The notes: generated by a model not told the origin, from the letters alone. A stretch of DNA of 64,000 nucleotides from Amycolatopsis eburnea (GCF_003937945.1 NZ_RSEC01000059.1:169422-233421); one strand, 5' to 3'. Positions 1-8,281 are shown, numbered from the stretch's first letter. A program made the numbers and translations.

Positions 1-185
1 GAGCTGGGTTGCGGTGCCGAGCCGGCGGGCCGCCCTGCCGGGTGGAAGTCCGATTGCCTCTCGAGCGTGTGTGCGCCAGCAGCCGGGTCGGTCCCGTCTG
101 GACACGAGCCCGCCGGCCCGCCTCGGTGATCGGGGTCTCTCCCGTCCCTCGGCGAGCCGGCGATGAGCGTCGGGCTTGCTCCGGC
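1..185. other. window edge, no supported gene
   Basis: Open frames here lie antisense to, or run on into, the following ATP-binding protein gene. None has a recognisable protein or a convincing ribosome binding site. I see no gene, RNA or repeat that I can support. The upstream neighbour is outside the window. Confidence 0.5.
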
Positions 186-701
186 TCAGCTCGCGTCGCG
201 CAGCGAAGGCGGGCGCCACGTCATCCGGACCGTTGTTCCGGTGTCGCCCGTGTCGATGTCGGACTGGTCCGTCACCTTCTCGATCAGCACCAGACCGCGG
301 CCGCCGGAGGTGCGCAGACCTGCGGTGCGGGGGCGGGTTGCCGGGATTCCGCAGCCCGTGTCGGTGACTGTCACCGTCAGCGTGTCGCCCGTGCGGGTGG
401 CCTGCAGGCGGGCCCAGCCGTGGCCGTCCGGGTAGGCGTGGGCGGCGACGTTCGCCAGGGCTTCGTACGTGGCCAGGGTGATGTCGTGCGTGCTTTCCGG
501 GTCGAGCGGGAACTCGCCCAGCCAGCGGGTCAGCTTGCGGCGCAGGTCGGCCATCTCGTTCGGGTAGGCCGGCGCCAGCTCTTCGAACGGCGAGAAGACC
601 ACGGCTCCGGCGCTTCCTCGGGCCCGAGCCGTGGTCCCGGTTTGGTCGGCGTCGGTGCTCTCGCCGGTATCGACGCCGGTGTCCGGAGTGTGTCGATACA
701 C
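186..701 (-). CDS. ATP-binding anti-sigma-type regulator (HATPase_c, RsbW-like)
   Basis: A 171-aa protein with a disordered Thr/Asp-rich N-terminus (about residues 1-45) followed by a single GHKL ATPase domain. The N-box region reads YEALANVAAHAYPDG, the G1 box VTDTGCGIP, and the G2 region GGRGLVLIEKV. There is no sensor or phospho-His domain. This is the layout of RsbW/SpoIIAB-type serine kinases that bind a sigma factor or a STAS anti-anti-sigma protein in the cytoplasm. The GTG start at 701 has GGGAG five bases upstream. No sigma factor or STAS gene is adjacent, so its partner is unknown. It is divergent from the Rho paralogue. Confidence 0.8.
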   Translation of the reverse strand: MYRHTPDTGVDTGESTDADQTGTTARARGSAGAVVFSPFEELAPAYPNEMADLRRKLTRWLGEFPLDPESTHDITLATYEALANVAAHAYPDGHGWARLQATRTGDTLTVTVTDTGCGIPATRPRTAGLRTSGGRGLVLIEKVTDQSDIDTGDTGTTVRMTWRPPSLRDAS

Positions 702-783
702 GATTCGCTCCCATCGTCAGCCGCGTTCCCCCGTGTCGGCGGGCTTCTCCCTTGAGCTACCCGCGGCGACGGAGTCTTACCCG

Positions 784-812
784 TTGTGCTTCGTGAAATG
801 TCTCGCTACAGT
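784..812 (+). promoter_or_regulatory. probable sigma-70-type promoter of the Rho paralogue
   Basis: TTGTGC at 784-789 and TACAGT at 807-812 are separated by 17 bases, a good fit to the housekeeping consensus. The implied leader before the ATG at 914 is about 95 bases. Inferred from sequence only. Confidence 0.5.
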
Positions 813-913
813 GAAGGCGCTCCTCACGGATGCCGGCCCAAGGCCGCCCGGAGGCAGCTCTCTTTCCTTCCTTCCCGGGCCCACGTCGGCCCAGCACTCA
901 TCAGGAGACAACC

Positions 914-1975
914 ATGCCTTTTCACGGAATCCTCGACCTGTCCGGCAAAACCCCGTACGTCCGGCGCGGCCACGGCCGGGCGCCTGACGACGTCGCCGTC
1001 CCGCTTTCCTTGGTGCGCAAGCACAAGCTGCGCGCCGGGGACGAAATCACCGGGACCGCCGACGAGATCGTCAGCGTCGACGGCGCCGGCCCGGACGAGC
1101 CGCGGCCGCACTTCGCCGACCTGGTTCCGCTGCACCCGGACGAGCGGCTGCTGCTCGAAACCACGCCGTCGCGGCTGCTGCCGCGCGTCATCGACCTCGT
1201 CACCCCGCTCGGCAAGGGGCAGCGCGCGCTCGTCGTTTCGCCGCCGAAAGCCGGGAAAACCACTGTGCTGCAAGAGATCGGCCACGGCATCGCGACCAAT
1301 CACCCGGACTGCCGGCTGCTCGTGCTGCTCGCCGACGAACGCCCGGAGGAGGTCACCGAGCTGAGCCGGACCGTGCGCGGCGAAGTGATCGCCTCCACCT
1401 TCGACCGGCCGCCCGCCGAGCACGTCGCGGTCGCCGAACTCACCGTCGAGCGCGCCAAACGCCTGGTGGAGCGCGGCGAAGACGTCGTGCTGCTGCTCGA
1501 CTCCCTCACCCGCCTCGGCCGCGCGTACAACCTCGCGGCACGGCCCTCCGGCCGCACGCTTTCCGGCGGCGTCGACGCGGCCGCGTTGCAGCCGATGAAG
1601 CGCCTCCTCGGCGCCGCCCGCAACGTCGAAGGCGGCGGCTCCCTCACCATCATCGCGACCGCCTTGGTGGAAACCGGTTCGCTGGCCGACACGGTGTTCT
1701 TCGAGGAGCTCAAGAGCACCGGCAACGCCGAACTCCGGCTCGACCGCAAGGCCGCCGAACGCCGGGTTTTCCCGGCCGTCGACATCCCCGCGTCCGGCAC
1801 CCGGCGCGAAGAACTCCTCGTCACCCCCGGCGAACTCGCCGCGATGCACGAAGTCCGCCGGGTGCTGTCCGGCCAGCACGCCCTCGAGCAACTGCTGGAC
1901 CAGCTCCGCAAGACGGGCTCCAACGCCGAGTTCCTGCTCCGCGTGACGGGTGCGGCGGCACCCAAAGCGGCCTGA
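914..1975 (+). CDS. rho: short transcription termination factor Rho paralogue
   Basis: A 353-aa Rho-family RNA helicase that would act as a hexamer on nascent RNA. Seen: a reduced OB/cold-shock region (residues 1-90), Walker A SPPKAGKTT, the LADERPEEVTEL segment, Walker B region LLLDSLTRLGRAYN, then the Q- and R-loop region (SGGVDAAALQ, GAARNVEGGGSLTII) and ERRVFPAVDI. The helical Rho_N domain and the long basic insert of the usual actinobacterial Rho are missing, and the RNP1-like GFGFLR motif is replaced by KTPYVR. ATG 914 is chosen because AGGAG lies just upstream and the protein aligns from there. It is probably a second Rho alongside a full-length copy elsewhere. Its RNA specificity may differ (inference). 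Confidence 0.88.
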   Translation: MPFHGILDLSGKTPYVRRGHGRAPDDVAVPLSLVRKHKLRAGDEITGTADEIVSVDGAGPDEPRPHFADLVPLHPDERLLLETTPSRLLPRVIDLVTPLGKGQRALVVSPPKAGKTTVLQEIGHGIATNHPDCRLLVLLADERPEEVTELSRTVRGEVIASTFDRPPAEHVAVAELTVERAKRLVERGEDVVLLLDSLTRLGRAYNLAARPSGRTLSGGVDAAALQPMKRLLGAARNVEGGGSLTIIATALVETGSLADTVFFEELKSTGNAELRLDRKAAERRVFPAVDIPASGTRREELLVTPGELAAMHEVRRVLSGQHALEQLLDQLRKTGSNAEFLLRVTGAAAPKAA

Positions 1976-2035
1976 CCGCTCAGCTTTCGCGCCGCTCCCG
2001 CAGATCATCGCCCGCCGGGCCGGGGTGAACCCCGC

Positions 2036-2314
2036 TCATCGAGGTGGCTGGTACGGCGTCGCCTGCGGGTAGGACGGCTGCTCGGGCCCGCGGTTGAGCG
2101 TGGCGACGAGAAAGCCGAACCCGACGACGGTCACGACGAGCGCCGCGGACCCCGGCGCGGCGAACCACCACCCGATCCCGGCGGCGGCCACCAGCCACGC
2201 CGCGACGAGGGTGCGTTTCGCGGTCAGGGGATACGCCTTCGGCAGTTCGCGGACCGCCGCCCCACCGAGCACGAGCAGCCCGGCCAGCGCGACGAGCGAC
2301 ACGACGACGTACAC
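2036..2314 (-). CDS. small two-to-three-helix membrane protein, unknown function
   Basis: A 92-aa protein with hydrophobic segments at about residues 2-20, 38-54 and 57-72. A short Pro/Gln-rich cytoplasmic or external tail ends the protein (PEQPSYPQATPYQPPR). The GTG start at 2314 has GGAGG eight bases upstream. I do not recognise a family. It is convergent with the Rho gene (60-base gap) and upstream of no obvious partner. Confidence 0.6.
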   Translation of the reverse strand: MYVVVSLVALAGLLVLGGAAVRELPKAYPLTAKRTLVAAWLVAAAGIGWWFAAPGSAALVVTVVGFGFLVATLNRGPEQPSYPQATPYQPPR

Positions 2315-2404
2315 GGGGATGTCCTCCTTCGGGGTAGTCGGGCATCTCCAGGAGAATTACCCGCGAAGGGCGACGGCACGCCGTGTCCTCGGGCACACGA
2401 AGCC

Positions 2405-2605
2405 TCAGCCGCCCCGGCCCGTCGCCTGCTGCAACGCGTCGATCCGCGCCGAAGCCTCCGCCTTCGTCAGGTTGTCCGGCACCTCTTCCCCCGCTTCCTG
2501 GGCCAGCGTCTGCAGGTACGACTTCTGCGGCCCGGTCATCGGCTCGTCGCCCGTCGTCCAGTCGCTCGGGTCCTTCTCCGGATTGGGCTCGACCTGGTCC
2601 GTCAT
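2405..2605 (-). CDS. DUF3072 small protein
   Basis: A 66-aa acidic soluble protein. Its core MTGPQKSYLQTLAQEAGE and LTKAEASARIDALQ match the DUF3072 pattern, a small helical domain common in actinobacteria and of unknown role. The ATG at 2605 follows GGAGG closely. A longer upstream frame to 2869 exists but has no similar support. It may be cotranscribed with the gene upstream at 2674-3096 (68-base gap). Confidence 0.75.
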   Translation of the reverse strand: MTDQVEPNPEKDPSDWTTGDEPMTGPQKSYLQTLAQEAGEEVPDNLTKAEASARIDALQQATGRGG

Positions 2606-2673
2606 GACTCCTCCGTTTCGAACACTTGTTCGCCTCGGGTTCGACTGTAGCGCGGGGGTCCGACAATCGCCGC

Positions 2674-3096
2674 TCACGGGGCGGCCGGCGGGGTGCTCGG
2701 GGCACCCGCTTCGTGACCCGCCCTGCCGTGGGTCCGCCGGTCGTCCTTCATCTGCTGTTCGTGCAGGTGGCGGCGGCCTCCGGTGAGCGACTGCAGCAGT
2801 GCGCGCTCGAGGTCGCGGCACGCTTTGTAGTAGCCGTCGTCGTACTCCTCGACGACCTGGAAAGTCCACCGATCGGGTAACACGTTGAGCCCGATGAGCT
2901 CCTCGGAGATCCGCCGCGCCCAGTCCCCGTGGCCCGCCTCTTCGAGCAGCTTCACGGCATCGCCGAGGGCCAGGTCCGCGCTGCCGGTCAGCTGGTGGAA
3001 CGAATAGAGGTGCCCGCGGGCGCGCTCGATCGTCTCGAGCGCTTCGGTGACCTTGCCGACGGCTTCGACGGTGGCGGCGTCAGGGTTCTCGACCAT
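2674..3096 (-). CDS. hypothetical soluble protein, 140 aa
   Basis: The predicted protein is mostly helical (a hydrophilic N-terminal two-thirds including LETIERARGHLYSFHQLTG) with a basic, Gly/Ala/Pro-rich tail. No family is recognised. The frame is open back to 3147, but the first 50 bases of that frame form a perfect hairpin that looks like the terminator of the preceding NlpC gene. I therefore place the start at the ATG at 3096. No strong ribosome binding site is visible there, so the start is uncertain. Confidence 0.6.
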   Translation of the reverse strand: MVENPDAATVEAVGKVTEALETIERARGHLYSFHQLTGSADLALGDAVKLLEEAGHGDWARRISEELIGLNVLPDRWTFQVVEEYDDGYYKACRDLERALLQSLTGGRRHLHEQQMKDDRRTHGRAGHEAGAPSTPPAAP

Positions 3097-3105
3097 GACG
3101 CGAAA

Positions 3106-3147
3106 GTGCCCCGTTCCGGGATTTCTACACTTCCCGGAACGGGGCAC
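3106..3147 (-). terminator. 16-bp perfect hairpin downstream of the NlpC/P60 gene
   Basis: Arms 3106-3121 and 3132-3147 are perfectly complementary around a 10-base loop. On the minus strand the stem is followed by CTTTC, a weak T-run. It sits 16 bases past the NlpC stop codon and before the ATG of the next minus-strand gene, so it should separate the two transcripts. Confidence 0.65.
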
Positions 3148-3163
3148 CCCGTCGATCCGAAAC

Positions 3164-4216
3164 TCAGGCGGTCGGGCGCGTGGCCCCCGCGTACTGGCTC
3201 ATCAGCGGCGAGATCTTGACGACGTCACCGCTCGTCGGGGCGTGCACCATCTTGCCGTCGCCGATGTACATCCCGATGTGGGACACCGGGGAGTAGTACG
3301 CGACCAGGTCGCCCGGCTGCAGCTGGCTGCGCGACACCGGAGCGCCGAAGCCCGCCTGCGCCGAGGACGTCCGGGGCAGGCTGATCCCGGCCTGCTTGTA
3401 GGCCCACTGCATCAGGCCCGAGCAGTCGAACGTGCTCGGCCCGGTGGCGCCCCAGACGTACGCGCTGCCGAGCTTGCTCAGCGCCGCGTTGACCGCGGTC
3501 TGCGCCGCCGCGGTGGGGGCCTTGACGTTGGGGGCCGAGCCGCCGGTGTCCTTCTGCGCGGCCTTGTCGGCGCTGCTCAGGGTCCGGCTCTGCGCCTCGA
3601 TCTGGTCGATCTGCGCCTGGAGGTTCTTCTTCTTGCCCTCGATGTCCGACGCCAGCTTGGCGGCGGCGTCACGGGCGTCCTGGGCGCGCTTCGCCGCGTC
3701 GGTCGCCGCCTTCTCGGCCGCCGTGGCCTTCTCCGCCGCGCCGCTGAGGTTGTTCATCGCGGCGTTCTTGTCGGTCGCGATGACCTCGAGCGCGGCCGAG
3801 CGGTCGAGGAAGTCCTGGGTGGACGTGCCGGCCAGCAGCGCCGACAGCTTGTTCATCTGGGCACCGCTGGTGAACGACGCGCCGGCGAACTTGTCGACCT
3901 GCGTCTGGTACTTCTGCTTGGCCTCGATCGCCTGGGCGCCGGCGTCCTTCGCGGCCGTGACGTCGGCGTTGGCCTTGTCGAGCTGGCCCTGCTTGGCGGT
4001 CAGGTCGTCCTGGGCCTTGAGCAGGTCCTCGTTGAGCTTCTCGGCCTGTCCCGCGAGTTCGCGGTACTTGGCCAGCGCGTCCGAGCCGGCGGGCGGGGCC
4101 TGGAGGACGGGGATCGGGGCGGCGGTGGCCGGGGGCTGGGCCATGGTGACGACGGTGATCACCGAGGCCGCGGCGAGGGCACCTGACACCACGCGCTTTA
4201 CGGGATGCGTACGCAT
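3164..4216 (-). CDS. secreted NlpC/P60 peptidoglycan hydrolase with coiled coil
   Basis: A 350-aa exported cell-wall hydrolase of the RipA/RpfB-partner type, expected to cut D-Glu-mDAP bonds. Order: a signal peptide (residues 1 to about 33, KRVVSGALAAASVITVV then ending near TAAAP), a long Ala/Lys/Gln coiled coil (about 45-225), a short linker, then the NlpC/P60 domain (about 235-350). Catalytic residues are visible: Cys265 in STFDCSGL and His313 in SHIGMY, with a third polar residue likely near MVHAP. The ATG at 4216 has AAAGGAG 12 bases upstream. A frame continues to 4447 but lies in the leader. The coiled coil usually occludes or regulates the catalytic domain in this family. Confidence 0.9.
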   Translation of the reverse strand: MRTHPVKRVVSGALAAASVITVVTMAQPPATAAPIPVLQAPPAGSDALAKYRELAGQAEKLNEDLLKAQDDLTAKQGQLDKANADVTAAKDAGAQAIEAKQKYQTQVDKFAGASFTSGAQMNKLSALLAGTSTQDFLDRSAALEVIATDKNAAMNNLSGAAEKATAAEKAATDAAKRAQDARDAAAKLASDIEGKKKNLQAQIDQIEAQSRTLSSADKAAQKDTGGSAPNVKAPTAAAQTAVNAALSKLGSAYVWGATGPSTFDCSGLMQWAYKQAGISLPRTSSAQAGFGAPVSRSQLQPGDLVAYYSPVSHIGMYIGDGKMVHAPTSGDVVKISPLMSQYAGATRPTA

Positions 4217-4329
4217 TCTCGCGCGGGTCTCCTTTGCTGTTCGGCCGCCGTCGGGTCCGGACGGGCGAGTCGGGGGCCTCGCCCGGGCGCGCTCCACCGC
4301 AACAGGAAGAGCGCGCTGGGGGTGTCCGG

Positions 4330-4346
4330 TACCCGGCAGGGGGGTA
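4330..4346. promoter_or_regulatory. TACCC-N7-GGGTA inverted repeat in the NlpC leader
   Basis: The 17-base sequence TACCCGGCAGGGGGGTA resembles the C/G-rich pseudo-palindromes bound by copper sensors of the CsoR family. It lies about 115 bases upstream of the NlpC start. Functional assignment is speculative. Confidence 0.25.
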
Positions 4347-4534
4347 TCGGCGGCGATCTCGCGTCGCCGTCCATCGACGACCGGGGGCCGCGAGATCTCG
4401 AACAGGTTACGAAAGGAGCACGGCAACGTCCAGGGGGACCCCCTCAAAACTCTCCGTGACGATCTGAAACACGGCTGGACCAGTGGTGATGGGCCCGGAT
4501 GTGGCGGGGATTACACGTCGTCATCGTCCAAAAT

Positions 4535-4554
4535 TACCCTACCCCCCAAGGGTA
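4535..4554. promoter_or_regulatory. TACCCT-N8-AGGGTA inverted repeat before the M15-like gene
   Basis: A second C/G-rich inverted repeat, about 80 bases upstream of the ATG at 4634, with spacer ACCCCCCA. It shares the TACCC/GGGTA ends with the copy at 4330 on the other side of the divergent region. This could be a CsoR-like or other operator (inference). Confidence 0.3.
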
Positions 4555-4633
4555 TGCGCCCGATTTGTACGTCCCTTGTACCGGCTGCGGTGATCCTCCT
4601 GGCCGAAGAGATACCGACCAGTGGAGGACAGGG

Positions 4634-5464
4634 ATGTTCACGAAGGCCGCCGTGTTGACGGCGCTCACCGCCGCGGCGTTCGCCGTGGCCGCACCGGCTC
4701 AGGCCGAAACCGCGGTCACGACGGCGCTGCCCACGGCGAACATGGAGGCCGTGCTCAAGGCGGCCCAGATCGACCCGCGCCGGGCCGACGACACCCAGAC
4801 GCCGGGCGCGCACGACAGCGTCCTGCTCGTCGAGCAGGCACTGCAGGCGAAGGGGCTCCTGGCGAGCACCTACGTCGACGGCTACTTCGGCACCACCACG
4901 ATCGCGGCGTACTCGCAGTACCAGAAGTCGCTGGGCTACACCGGGATCGACGCGTCCGGCCTGCCGGGCAAGACGTCGCTGGAGACGCTGGGCGAAGGCC
5001 GGTACACGGTCACCAACCCGATCTCGGCGGGCAGCCACGTCACCTACCACGGCGTCACGCTCAACACCCGCACCAAGGCGATGCTCGTGGCCGCCGAAGG
5101 GATCTTCGGCTCGTCGGTCAGCCTGACGCAGGGCTCGTACAACCCGGGTGGCGTCGACGCTTCGGCCGGGACGCACGACGGCGGCGGCGCGATGGACATC
5201 TCGGTGTCCAACCTGTCGTCGACGAGCCGGACGAACCTGCTGAAGGCGCTGCGCAAGGTCGGGTTCGCGGCCTGGCTGCGCACCCCGGCGCAGGGCTTCG
5301 CCTACCACATCCACGCGATGGCGATCTCCGACCCGGACCTGTCCTCGGGCGCCCAGCACCAGACCGGCGACTACTACCTGGGCCTGAACGGCCTCGCCGG
5401 CCGCGGCGCGGACGACGGCCCGGCGGTCACGAAGGTGACGTGGGAGGAGTACCAGCGCGGCTGA
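4634..5464 (+). CDS. secreted peptidoglycan-binding, M15-like peptidase
   Basis: A 276-aa exported protein. Signal peptide residues 1-24 (AAFAVAAPAQAE). A PG_binding_1-like repeat occupies about residues 50-115, with YVDGYFGTTTIAAYSQYQKS. The C-terminal domain carries a metal-site pattern of the Hedgehog/DD-peptidase fold: His181-x6-Asp188 in GTHDGGGAMD, and His225/His227 in YHIHA. These match the three zinc ligands of M15-type D-Ala-D-Ala or L-Ala-D-Glu peptidases; the catalytic acid is not obvious to me. ATG 4634 has GGAGG eight bases upstream. It is divergent from another wall hydrolase, suggesting shared wall-remodelling control. Confidence 0.8.
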   Translation: MFTKAAVLTALTAAAFAVAAPAQAETAVTTALPTANMEAVLKAAQIDPRRADDTQTPGAHDSVLLVEQALQAKGLLASTYVDGYFGTTTIAAYSQYQKSLGYTGIDASGLPGKTSLETLGEGRYTVTNPISAGSHVTYHGVTLNTRTKAMLVAAEGIFGSSVSLTQGSYNPGGVDASAGTHDGGGAMDISVSNLSSTSRTNLLKALRKVGFAAWLRTPAQGFAYHIHAMAISDPDLSSGAQHQTGDYYLGLNGLAGRGADDGPAVTKVTWEEYQRG

Positions 5465-5472
5465 CGCCGGGC

Positions 5473-5502
5473 GCGCCCGGTCGTGGTGGCACGGCCGGGC
5501 GC
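5473..5502 (+). terminator. hairpin after the M15-like gene
   Basis: Arms 5473-5483 and 5492-5502 (GCGCCCGGTCG / CGGCCGGGCGC, one G-T pair) enclose an 8-base loop, nine bases past the stop. There is no T-run, as is usual for high-GC terminators. Confidence 0.45.
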
Positions 5503-5543
5503 ACCGGTGGTTTGATCGAAGCATCGACTCAGGGGGTGTTCCG

Positions 5544-6362
5544 ATGGCGGGCAAGGCGTTCCGGTTCGGCGTGGTCGCGGCGGCGGGCGAGGGCGGTGCG
5601 AAGTGGCGCGAGACGGCGTTGCGCGCCGAAGCGCTCGGCTACTCGACGCTGCTCTCACCGGACAACCTCACCCTGCCGACCCCGACCGCGGCGCTCGCGG
5701 CCGCCGCGGCGGTGACGACCGACCTGCGCGTCGGGTCGTTCGTGCTGGCCAGCCCGTTGCGCACCGCGAGGGCGGCGGCCTGGGAGGCGCACAGCCTCAC
5801 CGCCATCACCGAAGGCCGGTTCGAACTCGGCCTCGGCACCGGGCTCCCGTCGATGCGGCAGCAGGCCGAAGAACTGGGCCTGCCCTACGGCTCGGGGCAG
5901 GAGCGGCTCGACTCGATCTCCGAGACCGTCGACCACGTGCGGCGGCTCGACGGGGACGCGCACACGCCGGTGATGATCGCCGCGGGCGGGCCCAAGGCGC
6001 GGGTGCTCGCCGGGAAGAAGGCCGACATCGTCACGCTCGCCGGCGGTCCGCTGACCACCCGCGAGGAGACCGCCGGCCAGCTCGGGGAAATCCGCGCGGC
6101 GGCCGGCGGGCGCGACGTCGAGTTCGCGATGAACATCTGGGTCGTCGGCGAGCAGGTGCCGCCGTGGATCCGCGGGTTCATCGGGGTCGACGCCGAAACG
6201 CTGATCGCGCACGACTCGCTCGCCATGCTCCGCGGCAGCGTCGACGAGATGGCCGCCGAGCTTGAACGGCGTCGCGAGGAGCTCGGCGTCTCCTACTTCA
6301 GCGTCAACGGCGCCTTCATCGAGGAGTTCGCGCCGCTGGTGGCGCGGCTGGCGGGGAAGTGA
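5544..6362 (+). CDS. LLM-class (luciferase-like) F420/flavin-dependent oxidoreductase
   Basis: A 272-aa bacterial-luciferase-fold protein. Seen: the N-terminal beta strand FRFGVVAAAG, substrate/cofactor segment TLLSPDNLTLPTP, LRVGSFVLASPLRTA, and the family signature EGRFELGLGTG. The length is at the short end for the TIGR03621-like F420-dependent group. Such enzymes use F420H2 or FMNH2 to reduce or oxygenate small substrates in the cytoplasm; the substrate is unknown. ATG 5544 follows GGGGGTGTTCCG. The gene overlaps the convergent dehydratase gene by 47 bases at its 3' end. Confidence 0.82.
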   Translation: MAGKAFRFGVVAAAGEGGAKWRETALRAEALGYSTLLSPDNLTLPTPTAALAAAAAVTTDLRVGSFVLASPLRTARAAAWEAHSLTAITEGRFELGLGTGLPSMRQQAEELGLPYGSGQERLDSISETVDHVRRLDGDAHTPVMIAAGGPKARVLAGKKADIVTLAGGPLTTREETAGQLGEIRAAAGGRDVEFAMNIWVVGEQVPPWIRGFIGVDAETLIAHDSLAMLRGSVDEMAAELERRREELGVSYFSVNGAFIEEFAPLVARLAGK

Positions 6363-7260
6363 GCGTCGCGGGGTCGGTGTTGGCCCCGCAGAGCAGGACG
6401 GCGACCCGCTCGCCCGGCGCCGGCCGGTAGGCCCCGGTGCGCAGGGCGGCGAAGGCCGTCGCCCCGCCGGGTTCGACGGCGAGGCGGTAGCGGTCCCACA
6501 GCGCCGCGCGGGCGTCGAGGATCGCGGCGTCGTCGACCAGCACCGAGCCCACGCCGGTGCGGGTGGCGACCGCGAACGCGATGTCGCCGAGCCGCGAAGC
6601 GCCCAGGGAATCGGCCGCGACCCCGGACACCTCGACCGGCACCGGTTCGCCCGCGGCGAGCGCCGCGTTCAGCGTCGGTGCCGTCCGCGGTTCGACGCCG
6701 ACCACCCGCGCCCGGCCCTCGACCGCGGCGGCGATGCCCGCCAGCAGCCCGCCGCCGCCGACCGCCACCAGGATCGTGTCCAGGCCGTCGACCTGGTCCA
6801 GCAGCTCCAGGCCGATCGTGCCCTGCCCGGCGCAGATCTCCGGCTGGTCGTAGGCGTGGCAGAAGAGCGCGCCGGAGTCCGCCGCGTGCTTCACGGCGGC
6901 GTCGTAGGCGTCGGCGTACTTGTCGCCGACCAGTTCGACGGCCGCGCCCAGCGCCCGCAGCTTCGCCACCTTCACCGCGGGCGCGTTCGCCGGGACGTAA
7001 ACCCGGGCCGCCACGCCGAATTCGCGCGCGGCGTGGGTGACGGCGAGCCCGGCGTTGCCGCCCGAAGCGGCCACGACGCCGGCCGCCGAGAGCTCGCCGG
7101 CCGCGATGATCCGGTTGAAGGCGCCGCGCGCCTTGAACGACCCGGTGTGCTGCAGCTGCTCCAGCTTGAACCACACGCCGTCGTCGGCGAGAACCGGCGT
7201 CCGGCGTACCCGGCCCCGGATCCGCCCGGCCGCCAATTCGACATCCGCAGTGCTGATCAC
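6316..7260 (-). CDS. PLP-dependent threonine/serine dehydratase-like enzyme
   Basis: A 314-aa fold-type II PLP enzyme. The Schiff-base lysine is Lys43 in HTGSFKARGAFN. The phosphate-binding glycine loop is VAVGGGGLLAG, and a substrate loop reads ASGGNAGLAV. No C-terminal ACT domain is present, so this is a catabolic-type threonine/serine (or hydroxyaspartate-type) dehydratase rather than feedback-regulated IlvA. Start ATG at 7260. It is divergent from a LysR gene 85 bases away, its likely regulator. Its 3' end overlaps the LLM gene. Confidence 0.85.
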   Translation of the reverse strand: MISTADVELAAGRIRGRVRRTPVLADDGVWFKLEQLQHTGSFKARGAFNRIIAAGELSAAGVVAASGGNAGLAVTHAAREFGVAARVYVPANAPAVKVAKLRALGAAVELVGDKYADAYDAAVKHAADSGALFCHAYDQPEICAGQGTIGLELLDQVDGLDTILVAVGGGGLLAGIAAAVEGRARVVGVEPRTAPTLNAALAAGEPVPVEVSGVAADSLGASRLGDIAFAVATRTGVGSVLVDDAAILDARAALWDRYRLAVEPGGATAFAALRTGAYRPAPGERVAVLLCGANTDPATLTSPPAAPPAARTPR

Positions 7261-7345
7261 GGCTCCAGCATGCGCGCCGGCCGGCCGTAAGCACCAGCGA
7301 CGTCTCCTATGCTGGCGTTAGCGGAGCTGATGGCTGGAGGTCGCG

Positions 7346-8281
7346 TTGCTCGACGCCCATCGCCTGGCCGTGCTGGCCGAGGTCGCGCACGCCGGCTCGA
7401 TCGCCGGGGCCGCCCAGCGGCTCTCCTTCACGCCGTCGGCCGTTTCGCAGCAGCTGGCGAAGCTCGAACGCGACGTCGGGGCGCGCCTGCTGCACCGGCA
7501 CGCCCGCGGCGTGACGCTGACGCCGGTCGGGGAGGCGCTGCTCGGCCACGCGGAGACGATCGTCGGCGAGCTGCGCACCGCCGAGCGGACGGTCCGCGCC
7601 CTGCTCGACGAGCAGCCCGCGCAGCTCGCCGTGGGCACGTTCGCGAGCGCGGGCAGCACGCTCGTGCCCGCCGCGCTCGCGGACTTCCGCCGCGACCACC
7701 CCGCGGTGGCGCTGCGGCTGCTGGACCTCGAGCCGCCCGACGGGTACGGGCTGGTCAGCTCGCGCGACCTCGACCTGCTGATCACCCACCGCTACCCGGG
7801 GACGCCGCTGCCCGACCCGCGCGGGCTCACGCGGACGCTGCTGCGCTCGGAGCGGTTCCGCCTGATCCTCCCGGCGGGCCACCCGAAGGCGCGGGCCCGC
7901 CGGCTCACCCTGCGCGCGCTGGCCGGCGAGGACTGGATTTCCGGTGGCCCCGGCGTGCCCAACCGGGTTTGCCTGGAGCAGCTGGCCGACGCCGCCGGGG
8001 TCGCGCTGCGGGTGGCTTACGAGACGCGCGACTACCAGGTCGTCCTGGCGCTGGTGGAGGCCGGGCTAGGGATCGCGTTCGTGCCGGAGGGCGTGCTCGG
8101 CCGGCTGGGCCCGGCGCGGATCGAGGTGCGCGACGCCGTCGATGCGCGGCCGGCGCGGGAGATCTTCCTGGTGCACCACCGGCGGCCGGGTCCGCTGGTG
8201 GCGGAGATGGTGGCGCTGCTCGGCCGCGACCCCGGGCAGGAACGTCAGGGTCCCGGCGAAGTCGCGCCGGCGAGCGGGTGA
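7346..8281 (+). CDS. LysR-family transcriptional regulator
   Basis: A 311-aa protein with a winged HTH at residues 1-60 (AGSIAGAAQRLSFTPSAVSQ) and a substrate-binding domain behind it (about 85-300). TTG start at 7346, with GGAGG five bases upstream. It is divergent from the PLP dehydratase gene, so control of that gene by an amino-acid-like ligand is the simplest reading. A GCT...AGC inverted motif near 7313-7325 could be the LysR site. Confidence 0.85.
   Translation: MLDAHRLAVLAEVAHAGSIAGAAQRLSFTPSAVSQQLAKLERDVGARLLHRHARGVTLTPVGEALLGHAETIVGELRTAERTVRALLDEQPAQLAVGTFASAGSTLVPAALADFRRDHPAVALRLLDLEPPDGYGLVSSRDLDLLITHRYPGTPLPDPRGLTRTLLRSERFRLILPAGHPKARARRLTLRALAGEDWISGGPGVPNRVCLEQLADAAGVALRVAYETRDYQVVLALVEAGLGIAFVPEGVLGRLGPARIEVRDAVDARPAREIFLVHHRRPGPLVAEMVALLGRDPGQERQGPGEVAPASG

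Larger units (their letters stand above)
4217..4633. other. long divergent intergenic region between two cell-wall genes
   Basis: 417 bases separate the NlpC/P60 gene (minus) and the M15-like peptidase gene (plus). No protein is supported; open frames here are N-terminal run-ons. The NlpC side forms a structured GC-rich leader of more than 150 bases. Two TACCC...GGGTA inverted repeats are listed separately. I looked for a ydaO-type c-di-AMP riboswitch because such leaders occur on this gene class, but could not find its conserved core. Confidence 0.5.

Noticed and set aside
3106..3147. Extending the 2674 gene to a start at 3147
   Set aside because: The added N-terminus is encoded by a perfect 16-bp hairpin that better fits the preceding gene's terminator.
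4217..4500. Possible ydaO-type c-di-AMP riboswitch before the NlpC/P60 gene
   Set aside because: Long GC-rich leader on the right gene class, but I could not find the conserved core of the motif on the minus strand.
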